A stretch of DNA of 64,000 bases, from positions 186,001 through 250,000 of the forward strand of contig NZ_BIXZ01000004.1 of the NCBI RefSeq assembly GCF_005406125.1, read 5' to 3'. Source of the DNA: Haloarcula mannanilytica. Lineage in GTDB: Archaea; Halobacteriota; Halobacteria; Halobacteriales; Haloarculaceae. Shown one piece after another: positions 43,878-53,189 of the stretch. The notes under the pieces are model-generated. The model made no database searches and was not told where the DNA came from. It was given only the letters and a program-made list of their open reading frames with translations. The position numbers and the translations under genes are program-made. Numbering within the stretch: the first letter of the stretch is position 1; each line of letters starts with the position of its first letter.

Positions 43878-44960
43878 ATGCTCGAAGACGACTTCGGTCG
43901 CGAGGTGTCCGGTGTCCGCGTCTCCCTGACCGACCGGTGTAACTTCGACTGCGTCTACTGTCACAACGAGGGGCTGGGAGACACACGGGGCCCGATGGAG
44001 GCACAGGACGACGAACTCACCGCCGACACCATCGTGGCGTTTCTCGAAGTCGCCGCCGAGTTCGGCGTCGACTCCGTGAAGTTCACGGGCGGGGAGCCGA
44101 TGCTCCGGGAGGACCTAGAGGAGATCGTCCGACGCGCCCCCAACGAGATGGAGGTGTCGATGACGACCAACGGCACCTTCCTCCCCGGCCGCGCCCCGGA
44201 CCTCGTCGACGCGGGTCTTGAGCGGGTCAACGTCTCGCAGGACGCACTGGACAGCGAGGCCTTCGCCGAACTGACCCAGAGCGGGGCCTACGACCGCGTC
44301 CTCGAAGGCGTCGAGGCGGCGCTTGACGCCGGCCTCAAACCGGTGAAGCTCAACATGGTCGTCTTCGAGCCCACGGCGGGGTACGTCCCGAAGATGGTCG
44401 ACCACGTCGCCGAGAACCCCGGTCTCCAGCTCCAGCTCATCGAGTACATGCCGGAGCTGGCCGGCCACCCGGAGTGGGCAATCGACATCCAGCGGGTCCA
44501 CGACTGGCTGGAGGACCGCGCCGACACGGTCGAACACCGCGAGATGCACGACCGAAAGCGCTACTGGATACACAGCAGCGAGGAGACGGCCGAAAGCGCA
44601 GGAACCACTACCTCGCTGGCCGCCTCCGACGGCGGCGTGCGGACGGAGCCGGTCAACAACCAGAACAGCGGGATGGTCGAAATCGTCGACCCCGTCGGCA
44701 ACGAGAACTTCTGTGCGAACTGCCACCGCGTACGGCTCACTCACGACGGCTTTCTCAAGGGCTGTCTGAACCGCAACGACGACCTGCGGGACATCGGCAC
44801 GACCAAGGAGTCGATGCGCGCCGCGTTCCGCGAGACGGTCGACACCCGCGTCCCCTACTACGGCGAGTACATGGTCGAAACCGAGGACGGCGAGTGGGAG
44901 ATAAACGACGACTACATCGACACCGACGGGGACCGTGCGCCCTACGAGTACTCCGAGTAA
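43878..44960 (+). CDS. moaA: GTP 3',8-cyclase (MoaA)
   Basis: 360 residues. The radical-SAM motif is CNFDCVYC near residue 22. [14 protein letters not shown] is the SAM-side motif. The C-terminal cluster is [11 protein letters not shown] plus GCLN near residue 293. It makes the first molybdopterin intermediate from GTP. An insert rich in Thr, Ser and Gly around residues 235-265 makes it about 30 residues longer than most MoaA. It heads the direction moaA, transporter, DHH gene. Confidence 0.92.
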   Translation: MLEDDFGREVSGVRVSLTDRCNFDCVYCHNEGLGDTRGPMEAQDDELTADTIVAFLEVAAEFGVDSVKFTGGEPMLREDLEEIVRRAPNEMEVSMTTNGTFLPGRAPDLVDAGLERVNVSQDALDSEAFAELTQSGAYDRVLEGVEAALDAGLKPVKLNMVVFEPTAGYVPKMVDHVAENPGLQLQLIEYMPELAGHPEWAIDIQRVHDWLEDRADTVEHREMHDRKRYWIHSSEETAESAGTTTSLAASDGGVRTEPVNNQNSGMVEIVDPVGNENFCANCHRVRLTHDGFLKGCLNRNDDLRDIGTTKESMRAAFRETVDTRVPYYGEYMVETEDGEWEINDDYIDTDGDRAPYEYSE

Positions 44961-45011
44961 CGGCCGCCGCGGGCAAACGCTCTTACTGTTCCCTCGTGAA
45001 AACCGGCTACG

Positions 45012-46097
45012 ATGAGTTTCACGTTCCGCGACCGGACGCCGATCTCGCTGTCGTGGAACGAACTGACCGGCGCGGTCGGGGACTCGGCGACGGTGTTGCC
45101 GGTCGTCGTGGCCGTCGCCGTGCTGACCGAGCTCTCGCTCCCGGTCATGCTCGTCTGGTTCGGCGTTTTTCAGGTCGTCTGGGGGCTGTACTACGGTGTC
45201 CCCATCTCCATCGAGCCGATGAAGGCCTTCGCCGCGCTGGTCATCGCGGGGACGATTTCGACCGGCGAACTCGTTGTCGCGGGGCTACTGCTGGCAGTGA
45301 TTCTACTCGCGCTCGGTACCACGCGGTCCCTCGGGACGGTCAATCAGTACGTCGACGACACCGTCGTCCGGGGAATCCAACTCGGCGTCGCGCTGGTCCT
45401 GCTGGAGACGGGGGTGGGTCTCGGACTCAGCGACCCGCGGCTCGTGGCCGTCGCCGTCGGCGTGGTGGCGGTCCTCGCGGTGATCGGCCACAGCGGGCAG
45501 AGCGCCTTCGCCGTCTTCGTCCTCGGGGTCGGCCTCGCCCTCGCGGAAACCGGGGTGCCGACGCCGGCCGTCCCCGCCGTCGACGCCATGTTCATGCTCC
45601 CGACAATGACGGTGTCGGTACAGACGGCAGAGGCGGTCCTCGCACAGATCGCAGTCACGGTCGGCAACGCCGCCCTCGCAACGTCGGTCCTGCTCGCGGA
45701 CTACTTCGACCGAGATGTGTCCGCAGACCAGCTCTCGAACAGCATGGGACTGATGAACCTTACGGCGGTCCCGTTCGGCGCGTTCCCGATGTGTCACGGC
45801 AGCGGCGGCGTCGCCGGAAAGTACGCCTTCGGGGCCAGAACGTCCGGCGCGAACCTGATACTCGGGGCGGGCTACATCCTCACCGCCTTCCTCGCCGTCG
45901 GCGTCATCGCGGCCTATCCGACGGCGCTGCTCGGCGTCATTCTGGTGCTGATCGCGCTCCAGCTGGGCTGGACCGGCGTTTCCAGAACGGATAACCTGGT
46001 TGTCGTCGTGGCAATCGGCCTCCTCGGCGTCCTTGTCAATCTCGGGCTCGCGTTCGTCCTGGGTGTGCTCGTCCAGCAGTTACGTGCTCGGTTGTGA
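45012..46097 (+). CDS. MOT1-like molybdate/sulfate transporter
   Basis: 361 residues, about ten hydrophobic helices. Two MOT1 signatures are visible: YGVPISIEPMKAFAAL near residue 65 and FPMCHGSGGVAGKYAFG near residue 262. The family moves molybdate with high affinity. Its place 51 bases after moaA and inside the cofactor island supports molybdate or tungstate uptake. The ion cannot be settled by sequence alone. Confidence 0.85.
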   Translation: MSFTFRDRTPISLSWNELTGAVGDSATVLPVVVAVAVLTELSLPVMLVWFGVFQVVWGLYYGVPISIEPMKAFAALVIAGTISTGELVVAGLLLAVILLALGTTRSLGTVNQYVDDTVVRGIQLGVALVLLETGVGLGLSDPRLVAVAVGVVAVLAVIGHSGQSAFAVFVLGVGLALAETGVPTPAVPAVDAMFMLPTMTVSVQTAEAVLAQIAVTVGNAALATSVLLADYFDRDVSADQLSNSMGLMNLTAVPFGAFPMCHGSGGVAGKYAFGARTSGANLILGAGYILTAFLAVGVIAAYPTALLGVILVLIALQLGWTGVSRTDNLVVVVAIGLLGVLVNLGLAFVLGVLVQQLRARL

Positions 46098-46150
46098 GAT
46101 GAGCTGTCCCCCACACGCTTGTATCAGGGGCCCGAAGCGTCGACTGATAG

Positions 46151-47164
46151 ATGCGCCCCGCAACGGAACTCGAAAATCTGCTCGGAGAAGCGGAGTCGCT
46201 CACCATCGTCTGTCACAACAACCCCGACCCCGACTGTCTGGCCAGCGCGCTGGCGCTCGGCCGCATCGCGGCCGCTGTCGGTATCGACGAGCGACGCATC
46301 CTCTACAGCGGTGAGATTTCCCACCAGCAGAACCGCTCGTTCGTCAATCTGCTGGAGATGGACATTCAGGAGTTCGACGTGGCCGACGTGACCGACCGGG
46401 CGGCCTCAGAGTTGCTCGCCTTCGTCGACCACTCGATTCCGGGGTCGAACAACCGTGTTCCAGCGGACGTTTCTGTCGACATCGTCATCGACCACCATCC
46501 CGCCGATGACATCACGGCCCGGTTCGTCGACCACCGAGTGGAGATCGGGGCGACGGCGACGATACTGACCGAGTACCTGCGGGACCTCGAAATCGAACTT
46601 GATGACCGGCTGGCGACCGCGCTGCTGTTTGCGATCCGTCGGGAGACGCTGGGGTTCCTGCGCGGCGTGACACCGGACGAGTACGGGGCCGCCGGCTTTC
46701 TAACGGACGCGGCCGATTCGGATCTGCTCCGAAAGCTCTCCTCGCCGTCGGTCAGCGGTGCGACCGTCGATGCCATCGCGGACGCCATCGGGAATCGGAC
46801 GGTCCGCGGGTCGGTGCTGATCTCACACGTCGGGCGGACGCCGGAGCGGGACGCCCTGCCACAGGCGGCCGACTACCTGGCGACGCTTGAGGGCGTCGAG
46901 ACGGCCATCGTCTTCGGTATCATTGAGGACACCATCCAGCTCAGTGCCCGGTCGACGGACTCCCGGGTCAACATCGGCGATGTTCTGAGCGAGTCGCTGG
47001 GCGACGTGGGGAACGCGGGCGGACACCGGGAGATGGCCGGCGGCGAGGTGCCACTCGGTATCTTCGCAGACTACACGAGCGACGACACCGTACTCGTCGA
47101 CATCGTCGAACAGGTGATTTCGGCGCGGCTGTTCGCCGGATTGAACCTCTCCGAAGAGAACTGA
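46151..47164 (+). CDS. DHH-family phosphoesterase (NrnA/RecJ-like)
   Basis: 337 residues. Motifs: VCHNNPDPDCLASALAL (metal-binding), SIPGSNNRV, then DIVIDHHPADD, the DHH signature near residue 117. The C-terminal DHHA1-type domain has VNIGDVLSESLGDVGNAGGHREMAGG. Such enzymes cleave short oligonucleotides, cyclic dinucleotide products or pAp. Which one is not shown. It starts 53 bases after the transporter and ends beside the convergent aCPSF1 gene. Confidence 0.88.
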   Translation: MRPATELENLLGEAESLTIVCHNNPDPDCLASALALGRIAAAVGIDERRILYSGEISHQQNRSFVNLLEMDIQEFDVADVTDRAASELLAFVDHSIPGSNNRVPADVSVDIVIDHHPADDITARFVDHRVEIGATATILTEYLRDLEIELDDRLATALLFAIRRETLGFLRGVTPDEYGAAGFLTDAADSDLLRKLSSPSVSGATVDAIADAIGNRTVRGSVLISHVGRTPERDALPQAADYLATLEGVETAIVFGIIEDTIQLSARSTDSRVNIGDVLSESLGDVGNAGGHREMAGGEVPLGIFADYTSDDTVLVDIVEQVISARLFAGLNLSEEN

Positions 47165-47172
47165 GCTGCCGT

Positions 47173-49095
47173 TTAGGACAGCCGGAACGTTTCGAGGTTC
47201 TTCGGGTTGTGCGTCCGCATGTTGAACTTCTGGTACAGCGCCGAGGACAGCTGGTTCGTCGAGGACTCGTCGCCGTGGACGCACAGAATCTTCTCCGGCC
47301 GCGGGTGCATCGTCTCGACGAACGACTCCAATCCCTGCCGGTCGGCGTGGCCGGAGAACCCGTCAACCGTCTCGACACCCATTTTGAGGCTGACCCGTTC
47401 GGCGCGCGGCCCGCTCGTATCGCCAAGAGTAATCTCGTCCTGGCCACGCTGGATCTGGCGACCGAGTGTCCCCTCGGCCTGGTAACCGACAAAGGCCATC
47501 GTGTTGTCCGGGTCGCTGCCCAGCAGGCGGAGCCAGGACATCACGGGACCGCCGGTGACCATCCCGGAAGTGGTCAGGATGATGGCCGGTTCGTCGTCAG
47601 CGATGTCCTGTCGCATCTCGTCGCCGCCGTCGACCTGCTCGAACTGCTCGGCGAGGAACGGGTTCTCGTCCTCGTAGAGGATGCGCTGGCGGAGGTCCTC
47701 GCGGAGGTACTCCGGATACGCGGTGTGGATGGCCGTCGCCTCGCGGATCATCCCGTCGAGGTACACCGGCATCGTCGGGATGTCGCCCTTCCGCATCGCT
47801 TCTTCGAGGACGAGCATGAGTTCCTGGGACCGACCCACGGCGAAGGCCGGAATCAGGATTTTGCCGTCCTTCTCGTAGGCCTCGTTGATGACATCCCTGA
47901 GGACCCGTTCGGAGTCGGACTGGTCGGTCTGGTAGTCGTTTTTCCCGCCGTAGGTCGACTCAAGCACGAGTGTCTCCACCCGCGGGAAGTCGTTGACAGC
48001 CCCGTCAAGCAGGCGGGTGTCCTTGTAGTGGATGTCCCCGGAGAAGGCGACGTTGTACCGCCCCTCGCCGATGTGGAAGTGACACACCGCCGAGCCGAGA
48101 ATGTGGCCGGCGTTGTGCATCGTGAGCTTGATGTCCGGCGCGATGTCGGTGACGTTGCCGAACTCAAGGGGAATCGTGTGTTTCAGCGCGTCTCGGACCT
48201 GCTGGCTCTCGTAGGGCGGGGTGCGGCCCTCTTTGGAGGCCACGTCGAGGTAGTCCAACTGGAGCAGGCCCATCAGGTCCCGCGTCGGCGCGGTCGTGTA
48301 AATCGGGCCGTCGTAGCCGTATTTGAAAAGGATGGGGATAAGCGCAGAGTGGTCCAGATGTGCGTGTGTCAGTACGACGGCGTCGAGGGAGTTCGGCCCC
48401 GCCGCGAGCGCTTCGGGGGCCTGAAGATACGGGACCTCGCCCTCAGCGCCGGGCTTGTCACCGCAGTCGATGAGGATGCGTGATTCGGGCGTCGAGAGGA
48501 TGAACGACGCGCGGCCGACCTCTCGGCAGCAGCCAAGTGTGGTCAGTCGAACCCAGTCTTCGTCGGCCGTGGTTGGTCGGTTGATCTGGCGGCCGACGCG
48601 CTGGAGGATGTCCCGGCGCTCCTCTCGCTCCTGCTTGAGGTAGTTCCGGACGTTCGAGACGGTCGAGGACTCCATCGGTGGCGTGCGGACGACCTCAGGC
48701 GTCCAGCCGACAGAGGCCGAAATCTCATCGAGCGTTGCGCCGTGGCGGCCGATGACGCGGCCGGGCTTTTCGGCCTCGATAAACACTTCGCCGGTCTGGC
48801 GGTCGAAATCCAGGTTCTGGACACCGGCGTCCTCGGGAATCGTCTGCGTAATTCGCGCCCGAGCCTCGTTCGGCGGGACCAGCGCCTCCTGCGTGGGTCG
48901 GACGTTGATTCGCTTTCGGAGGGTCTGTGCGAGGTTCCGAACAATCCCGTCGCGGTTGGCGACCGTCTGTGCGTCCGGCGTGTAAATAACCAGTTCCGGT
49001 CCCTCGAAGGCGACGGACTCGATTTCGATGTCGTTCGGCGTCTCTTCTTCGACCTGTGCTTTAATTCGATCAAGTGTCTCGTCTGCGGAACTCAT
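47173..49095 (-). CDS. Archaeal CPSF1/FttA beta-CASP ribonuclease and termination factor
   Basis: 640 residues. Two N-terminal KH-like RNA-binding domains fill residues 1-180 (IEAEKPGRVIGRHGATLDEI). The metallo-beta-lactamase core has TLGCCREVGRASF, VVLTHAHLDHS near residue 241 and ESTYGGKNDYQ. The beta-CASP domain and C-terminal GFSGHADRQGLE and CVHGDESS motifs follow. FttA/aCPSF1 terminates transcription and trims RNA 3' ends. The length matches family norms. Confidence 0.95.
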   Translation of the reverse strand: MSSADETLDRIKAQVEEETPNDIEIESVAFEGPELVIYTPDAQTVANRDGIVRNLAQTLRKRINVRPTQEALVPPNEARARITQTIPEDAGVQNLDFDRQTGEVFIEAEKPGRVIGRHGATLDEISASVGWTPEVVRTPPMESSTVSNVRNYLKQEREERRDILQRVGRQINRPTTADEDWVRLTTLGCCREVGRASFILSTPESRILIDCGDKPGAEGEVPYLQAPEALAAGPNSLDAVVLTHAHLDHSALIPILFKYGYDGPIYTTAPTRDLMGLLQLDYLDVASKEGRTPPYESQQVRDALKHTIPLEFGNVTDIAPDIKLTMHNAGHILGSAVCHFHIGEGRYNVAFSGDIHYKDTRLLDGAVNDFPRVETLVLESTYGGKNDYQTDQSDSERVLRDVINEAYEKDGKILIPAFAVGRSQELMLVLEEAMRKGDIPTMPVYLDGMIREATAIHTAYPEYLREDLRQRILYEDENPFLAEQFEQVDGGDEMRQDIADDEPAIILTTSGMVTGGPVMSWLRLLGSDPDNTMAFVGYQAEGTLGRQIQRGQDEITLGDTSGPRAERVSLKMGVETVDGFSGHADRQGLESFVETMHPRPEKILCVHGDESSTNQLSSALYQKFNMRTHNPKNLETFRLS

Positions 49096-49256
49096 AAGTT
49101 TGGAGATGGAGGCCCGATAGCCGTCGGAAAACCACGGCCCTCAATTGCCGTTATCTAGCGGGAGTGCAAGCATAGTAAAGAACCTTTGCTTGTTTCGCTG
49201 TGCCAATACCGGCAGGAACCGGCGAATTTTAGTGTGCGACTGCGAGATGTAGTTGT

Positions 49257-49439
49257 ATGGGCTTTGGTAGCTACGATGAATCCGAACAGAAGGACAACGA
49301 CGTAGATGCAGACGACAGCGAGGGCGTTGCGGTCCACGAGAACGACCACGACGGATCGGTCTCCTTCGAGACGGAGGCGACCACGAGCGACCTCGTCGAC
49401 AAGCTCGGCGACATGAAAGACGAAGACGACGAGGAGTAA
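49257..49439 (+). CDS. Short acidic protein (DUF5786-like)
   Basis: 60 residues, extremely acidic. MGFGSYDESEQKDN opens it and SVSFETEATTSDLVDKLGDM is a predicted folded stretch, then an Asp/Glu tail. It resembles a short haloarchaeal family annotated DUF5786. Function unknown. It is divergent from aCPSF1 and leaderless-like, with AT-rich AATTTTAGTG upstream. Confidence 0.75.
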   Translation: MGFGSYDESEQKDNDVDADDSEGVAVHENDHDGSVSFETEATTSDLVDKLGDMKDEDDEE

Positions 49440-49455
49440 GGGCCTCGACTGCCCC

Positions 49456-49806
49456 TCAGAACGGCGCTCCCTGACCGACTTTGTCCGCGAGTTCGCCGCG
49501 TTCGTCCAGCTGTTCGAGGATGTCGCTCCCGCCGATGAACTCCCCGTCGACGAACGTCTGCGGGATTGTCTCGCGTCCGCTGTGCCGTTCTAGGGCTTCC
49601 CGGTACGCGTCGGTGGCCTTGAGTACGTCCACCGTCTCGATGTCGTCGCGGTGTTGTTGCAGCAATCCGAGAGCTTTCTTCGAGTAGCCACACTGTGGCA
49701 TCAGCTCGTTACCTTTCATGAACAGCACGACCTCGTTGTCCTCGATGACGCTGTCGACCTGTTCCGTGACCTCTTCCGGCGAGAGTTCTTCGGGCTCGAA
49801 TGCCAT
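49456..49806 (-). CDS. Monothiol glutaredoxin
   Basis: 116 residues from MAFEPEELSPEEVTEQ. The active site CGYS is in FMKGNELMPQCGYSKKAL near residue 39. The glutathione/thiol-site motifs TIPQTFVDGEFIGGSDIL are present. CGFS-like monothiol glutaredoxins bind and transfer [2Fe-2S] clusters, often with BolA. Here bolA lies directly upstream on the same strand with 73 bases between. Confidence 0.9.
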   Translation of the reverse strand: MAFEPEELSPEEVTEQVDSVIEDNEVVLFMKGNELMPQCGYSKKALGLLQQHRDDIETVDVLKATDAYREALERHSGRETIPQTFVDGEFIGGSDILEQLDERGELADKVGQGAPF

Positions 49807-49879
49807 ACCCTCCCTAACGGCGTCGGCAATAAAGACGTACCGGCGGGGCAAGCAAGGGCACGCCGCCGGGGGCGCTCGC

Positions 49880-50122
49880 CTACTCGGCTTCCTCGGGCGT
49901 CAGCGTCGTCAGCTCGATAGCGTGGATGTCACGCGTGAGATGCTCGCCCAGCGCGTCGTGGACGAGCTGGTGCTGGTCGACCAGCGATTTCCCCTCGAAC
50001 GCCGGCGAGACCACGCGCACGGCGTAGTGTTTGTCGTCGTCCGGGTCCCGCGGTGTGGTGACTGTTGCCCGTGCCTCCGGGAGCGATTCCTCGATGAGTT
50101 CGGCGACTGCGTCCTCGTCCAT
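49880..50122 (-). CDS. BolA/IbaG family protein
   Basis: 80 residues from MDEDAVAELIEESLPEARATV. The fold shows HYAVRVVSPAFEGKSLVDQHQLVHDAL, the usual BolA helix-turn, and the end TRDIHAIELTTLTPEE. The conserved His in VDQHQLVHD is a likely cluster ligand with a glutaredoxin. Upstream of the glutaredoxin gene, so the two form a functional pair. Confidence 0.88.
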   Translation of the reverse strand: MDEDAVAELIEESLPEARATVTTPRDPDDDKHYAVRVVSPAFEGKSLVDQHQLVHDALGEHLTRDIHAIELTTLTPEEAE

Positions 50123-50168
50123 ACCCGCTCTGAGGGGAGCGGCGGGCAAAACAGTTGGCGTCCCGCAG

Positions 50169-50345
50169 TCACCAGTCGGGCGACAGTTCGCGTCCGATAC
50201 CGACGCCGATAGCGGCCAGACCTATGAGGGCGAGTACGATCCCACCGAGCCAGATCGGCGAGAGTGAGGCCGCGAGACGGACCGCCCAGAGCCCGGCCAC
50301 CAGCGCCAGCCCGCCGGCCACGACCAGTGTGACGAACCGCTCCAT
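50169..50345 (-). CDS. Small two-helix membrane protein
   Basis: 58 residues, MERFVTLVVAGGLALVAGLW at the start and LGGIVLALIGLAAIGVGIG near the end, with RELSPDW as tail. Glycine-rich helices. No known function. It lies 46 bases upstream of the BolA start on the same strand, so it could share its transcript. Confidence 0.5.
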   Translation of the reverse strand: MERFVTLVVAGGLALVAGLWAVRLAASLSPIWLGGIVLALIGLAAIGVGIGRELSPDW

Positions 50346-50424
50346 ACCTGCGTCTGTGGCGACCGGCTGTAAATTCCTGCCGGCTGAACCACAGGTGTTT
50401 GTGCCTCGGGTCCCTACATGACGT

Positions 50425-50808
50425 ATGAGCGACGCAACGCTCGTCTACGACGACGACTGCGGCTTCTGTACGTGGTGGGCGGACTTCCTCGACGAGCGGT
50501 CCGACCTCGACATCGTCGGCTTCTCCGAACTCGACGACGAGTTGCTGGCGCGCCTGCCGGAGGATTACGAATCCTGTTCGCATCTGGTAACCGACGACGA
50601 GGTGTACTCCTGTGGGGAGTCCATCGAGACGGCGCTCACCTACACAGACATGGGCAAGCCGGCGCGGCCGCTGGTCTCGTTTTTCCGCCAGTTCGAGGAC
50701 TACGAACGGTTCCGCGAGCGGGCCTATCGACGAGTCGCAGACAACCGTTCGAAGTGGGGGAAAATCATGTCGAAGACGCCGCCGGCGCGCAGGGACGATT
50801 CGAACTGA
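50425..50808 (+). CDS. DCC-family thiol-disulfide oxidoreductase
   Basis: 127 residues. The DCC signature YDDDCGFCTWWADFL is at residues 8-22, with the CxxC at residues 12 and 15. Further motifs: SCSHLVTDDEVYSCGESI. DUF393/DCC proteins are thioredoxin-like and probably act on disulfides. It is convergent with the LMF1-like gene (5 bases between stops), so it may belong with that membrane protein. Confidence 0.85.
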   Translation: MSDATLVYDDDCGFCTWWADFLDERSDLDIVGFSELDDELLARLPEDYESCSHLVTDDEVYSCGESIETALTYTDMGKPARPLVSFFRQFEDYERFRERAYRRVADNRSKWGKIMSKTPPARRDDSN

Positions 50809-50813
50809 CAGCC

Positions 50814-52277
50814 TTAGACCCGTGCGAGTTGCAGGTCGCCCTCGCTGACCGGGCTGACGTAGGTGCCGACGCGTTCGCGCTCCCACCACCGGCCAGTTTC
50901 GCGGCGCTCCTCGGGCGTCGTGAACCGGTACCGGTAGCGGACCGCGCGGACGTGCGTGGGTGTCGTCTCGGCGAACGGGACCGACTCCAGCAGTTTTTCG
51001 GTGGTCTCGTCGCCGGCCAGCAGTCGATCTAATAGCACGAGGAACCACGGACTCCGACGAGGCGAGGGAGCCATCGCTGCGAACCACAGCTGCCAGTCCA
51101 GTCGGTAGTGGTACGGCGCGACCTGCCGCGGCCGCTGGGCGGGGTCCGTGGGCTTGCCCTTGAACTCGTAGGTCTGCCAGTCCGTGTCGGCCGTGATGAC
51201 CTCGTCGGTGGTCCTCTGGACGACGATCTCATATCGATTCCGAGTAATCGAGCCGAACGCGCCGTAGGTGTTGACCAGTCGGAGCGGGTCAAAGGCGGTG
51301 TTCATCACCTGTCGTTCCGAAAGGATGTTTCGGACCGGGTCGACGCTCCGCCAGAGGACGACCGCGGCGAGGACGACAGAAATCGCTTGCAGGTACAGCG
51401 GCGGCGCGCTTGCGCTCACACTCGGCGCGGTGACCGGGAAGACGGACGTGAGGACGCCGTCGCTGAACGTCGCGATGGCCTGGACGATGGTGAGGGCGTT
51501 GAGCCACGAGAAGTTCCCCGTCAGCATGAGCCAGCCCTGGAACCCGATAGTCGCAGCCCCCGCCACCGACGCCCAGGGCTGGGGCGCGAAGTAGAGGAAC
51601 GGCACGGCGACTTCAACGACGTGGTTGCCAAGCACCTCCAGCCGATGGAACCGGTCTGGGAGGTGGTGTACGTACCAGCTCACCGGGTTCGGAATCGGTT
51701 GTGTCTCGTAGTGGTAGTCCAGCGCGGTGAGGTCCCGCCAGCAGTCGTCACCGCGTAGTTTGATGAGTCCAGCGCCGAACATATTGCGGAACAGGAGCCA
51801 CTTGAGCAGCCAGATAACGACGATCGGCGGCCCCGTCGACCCTGCACCGAGAAACGTCGCGAGGAAACCGGTCTCAAGCAGCATCGACTCCCAGCCGTAC
51901 CCGTAGAACGTCTGGCCGGCATTGACAAAAGAGAGATACAGCGCCCACAGGGTGAGCCACAGCAGTATCGATAGGGGAACTGCGTACGGACGCGGAAACC
52001 ATGACGGGAGGCCGACGAATGCCAGCACTGAAAGCCCGACGCCAGCCCAGGCCGTGATGCCAATGGCGCGGTCGTCCGGGTAGAAATAGAACAGGCTGGG
52101 GCGGTCACGGAACTCGTGGCGCTCGACGTACTGCTGTATCGGCAACAGGCCGTCTTCGCCCGCGAGCGGACGGAACTGCGTGGCTGCGACGAGGAAGGCC
52201 AGTAGGTAGATGACCGCAAGCCCCCGGTGAAACAGGAACCTGACGAGCCAGTACGCCTCTGACTCCCACGGCAGCAT
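50814..52277 (-). CDS. Lipase maturation factor (LMF1-like) membrane protein
   Basis: 487 residues with about eight hydrophobic helices, starting MLPWESEAYWLVRFLFHRG. Signature stretches: FRNMFGAGLIKLRGDDCWRDLTALDYHYETQPIPNP and NTYGAFGSITRNRYEIVVQR, both typical of LMF1. In animals LMF1 helps lipases fold in the ER. Its archaeal role is unknown. It ends beside the DCC redox gene, which suggests thiol-related folding outside the membrane; this is inference. Confidence 0.85.
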   Translation of the reverse strand: MLPWESEAYWLVRFLFHRGLAVIYLLAFLVAATQFRPLAGEDGLLPIQQYVERHEFRDRPSLFYFYPDDRAIGITAWAGVGLSVLAFVGLPSWFPRPYAVPLSILLWLTLWALYLSFVNAGQTFYGYGWESMLLETGFLATFLGAGSTGPPIVVIWLLKWLLFRNMFGAGLIKLRGDDCWRDLTALDYHYETQPIPNPVSWYVHHLPDRFHRLEVLGNHVVEVAVPFLYFAPQPWASVAGAATIGFQGWLMLTGNFSWLNALTIVQAIATFSDGVLTSVFPVTAPSVSASAPPLYLQAISVVLAAVVLWRSVDPVRNILSERQVMNTAFDPLRLVNTYGAFGSITRNRYEIVVQRTTDEVITADTDWQTYEFKGKPTDPAQRPRQVAPYHYRLDWQLWFAAMAPSPRRSPWFLVLLDRLLAGDETTEKLLESVPFAETTPTHVRAVRYRYRFTTPEERRETGRWWERERVGTYVSPVSEGDLQLARV

Positions 52278-52357
52278 ATTTCGGATGTGGTCCAGCCACG
52301 GACTAAACCGTATCGGGCGGTAGTGTGGTCAGCCGCAGCTAGCCGTCGCCTGTCGGC

Positions 52358-52768
52358 TTATCCCATCAGTTGCTGGTGAGTGGGCTTCATACAGCGGTCC
52401 TGCACGACGCGGCGGCCGGCCGCCTCGGCGCGTTCGACGGCCTCGTCGTCGTGGATGCCCAGTTGGAGCCAGATGACGGCATCGTCGTCCCGTTCCAGGG
52501 CCGCGTCGACGATGTCACTGACCTCCTCGCTTGGCCTGAACACGTCGATAATGTCTATCTCGCCAGGGACCTCCGACAGCGAGTCGTAGGCCGTCTGCCC
52601 GAATATCTCGTCGGCGAAGGGGTTGACCGGAATCACTTCGTACCCCTGCTCGTGGAGGTATTTCGGAATTTCGTGGGCGTCCTTGCCGGGGCTAGTCGAG
52701 CACCCGACGACTGCAACGCGGTCCAGCGAAAGGATCTCTCGGAGTTCGTCGTCAGAACTGACAGGCAT
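52358..52768 (-). CDS. CoA-binding domain protein (YccU-like)
   Basis: 136 residues from MPVSSDDELREILSLD. The Rossmann fold has VAVVGCSTSPGKDAHEIPKYL near residue 18, DVFRPSEEVSDIVDAA and VIWLQLGIHDDEAVERA. Such small proteins bind CoA; the function is unknown. The CMKPTHQQLMG end is typical. Starts further up (52795) are not family-like. Stands alone. Confidence 0.87.
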   Translation of the reverse strand: MPVSSDDELREILSLDRVAVVGCSTSPGKDAHEIPKYLHEQGYEVIPVNPFADEIFGQTAYDSLSEVPGEIDIIDVFRPSEEVSDIVDAALERDDDAVIWLQLGIHDDEAVERAEAAGRRVVQDRCMKPTHQQLMG

Positions 52769-52814
52769 ATTAGAGCGTTCGCCGGGCGGCGACAAAAGGT
52801 ATTGCCCGCGAGAG

Positions 52815-53189
52815 TTACTGCGTGGCTTCGTCGGACTCCGTTGGTTCCTCCAGATAGCGCTGGCCCCACGCCGCCATCTCGGAGATGACCGGCTCCAGTG
52901 ACGCTCCGAGGTCGGTCAGCGAGTAATTGACGCGGAACGGTTGTTCGTTGATGACTTCCCGGTCGACGAGTCCCTTCTCTTGAAGATCTTCGAGGCTGTC
53001 CGAGAGGACTTTCGAGGAGATTCCGTCGACATCCTCCTTGAGTTCATTAAAGCCCGACGGGCCGTTTTCAAGCAGGCGGTGGATGATGACGGGATGCCAC
53101 TTCTTGCCGATGAGAGAGGCGGTCGTCGTTATGGGGCACCACTCCTCGCCAGCACACCAGACGGAGAGCTTCTCCGGTGAATCGCTCAT
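52815..53189 (-). CDS. HxlR-type winged-helix regulator
   Basis: 124 residues from MSDSPEKLSVWCAGEEWCP. The HxlR fold shows IGKKWHPVIIHRLLENGPSGFNELKE, ISSKVLSDSLEDLQEKGLV and VNYSLTDLGASLEPVI. HxlR/MarR-like proteins respond to redox or aldehydes; two cysteines near the N-terminus could sense this. The in-frame ATG at 53237 is not preferred. Targets unknown. Confidence 0.88.
   Translation of the reverse strand: MSDSPEKLSVWCAGEEWCPITTTASLIGKKWHPVIIHRLLENGPSGFNELKEDVDGISSKVLSDSLEDLQEKGLVDREVINEQPFRVNYSLTDLGASLEPVISEMAAWGQRYLEEPTESDEATQ

Noticed and set aside
47209-48483. 424-residue plus-strand frame over aCPSF1
   Set aside because: Shadow frame; the minus-strand product has clear KH and beta-CASP motifs.
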